Assembly: GCA_039029355.1 (NCBI GenBank)
Contig: JBCCGI010000081.1
Span: 1 to 38,220, forward strand
DNA: 38,220 nt
Source of the DNA: JBCCGI01 sp039029355
GTDB taxonomy: Bacteria > Planctomycetota > UBA1135 > GCA-002686595
Reading direction: 5' to 3'
Shown here: positions 38,179 to 38,220 of the stretch, piece after piece
Layout: every line of letters begins with the position of its first letter
Numbering within the stretch: the stretch's first letter is position 1
Position numbers and translations under genes: made by a program
The notes under the pieces: model-generated
The model's database searches: none
Told to the model about the DNA's origin: nothing
What the model saw: only the letters and a program-made list of their open reading frames with translations

Positions 38179-38220
38179 ACGGGCGCCCTCCTCCCCGTGC
38201 CCGCGCTGGGCTAGCTTGTG

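Noticed and set aside
1..38220. CRISPR arrays, tRNA or rRNA genes, transposases, integrases, phage genes
   Set aside because: None seen on reading both strands; no regular repeat-spacer structure and no recognisable mobile-element protein.

Overview
The window is very G+C-rich DNA (about 70% or more by eye), densely coding on both strands, with no rRNA, tRNA, CRISPR array, phage or insertion sequence that I could find. The gene content points to a bacterium of the Planctomycetota or a close relative. It has a C-type sulfatase with a discoidin-like C-terminus and an arylsulfotransferase-like secreted protein whose C-terminal module I associate with planctomycete exoproteins. It also has a Ser/Thr kinase with WD40-type repeats, four different ECF-type sigma factors, and large membrane-anchored proteins built of carboxypeptidase-regulatory-like repeats. 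This assignment is an inference from gene content, not from a marker gene.

Layout. 1-384: 3' remnant of an endonuclease/exonuclease/phosphatase-family gene. 285-2716: an AraC regulator, then a MarR regulator with four C-terminal cysteines and an exported protoglobin; the last two share a near-identical operator-like sequence. 2760-6059: secreted sulfatase and an orphan TAXI-type binding protein. 6109-11389: Lhr helicase overlapping a Nei-type DNA glycosylase. 11386-11994: nitroreductase on the minus strand. 12112-15626: glycosyltransferase, small membrane protein, and a thioredoxin-fold AhpC/TSA-like gene with an in-frame UGA exactly at its first active-site position, overlapping an FAD oxidoreductase. 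15688-17328: arylsulfotransferase-like exoprotein. 17339-20422 (minus): an ECF sigma factor fused through a membrane segment to a large extracytoplasmic region. 20693-22044 (minus): a two-gene operon of unknown function, followed by a textbook intrinsic terminator. 22454-24887: ECF sigma factor, YheT-type hydrolase, c-type cytochrome lipoprotein, DinB-like protein. 25196-27711: fasciclin protein, SigK-like sigma factor and RskA-like anti-sigma factor. 27718-32955 (minus): two tandem paralogous anchored repeat proteins. 32993-37359: SEC-C protein, ECF sigma factor and WD40 kinase, with an 11-bp-phased repeat between the last two genes. 37412-38161: PgeF.

The strongest discovery is the probable selenoprotein at 13819-14358. 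The UGA at 13957-13959 replaces the first Cys of the expected Gly-Cys-Thr-Phe-Cys redox motif, the frame stays open with conserved family sequence for 132 codons after it, and the gene ends in an ATGA overlap with an FAD oxidoreductase. Other points worth following are the MarR/protoglobin operator pair, the FAS1-SigK-RskA module (which parallels the mycobacterial SigK regulon), the membrane-anchored sigma factor, the phased TCCAC repeat, and several genes without a Shine-Dalgarno sequence that have a TANNNT hexamer 7-11 nt before the start, suggesting leaderless transcription.
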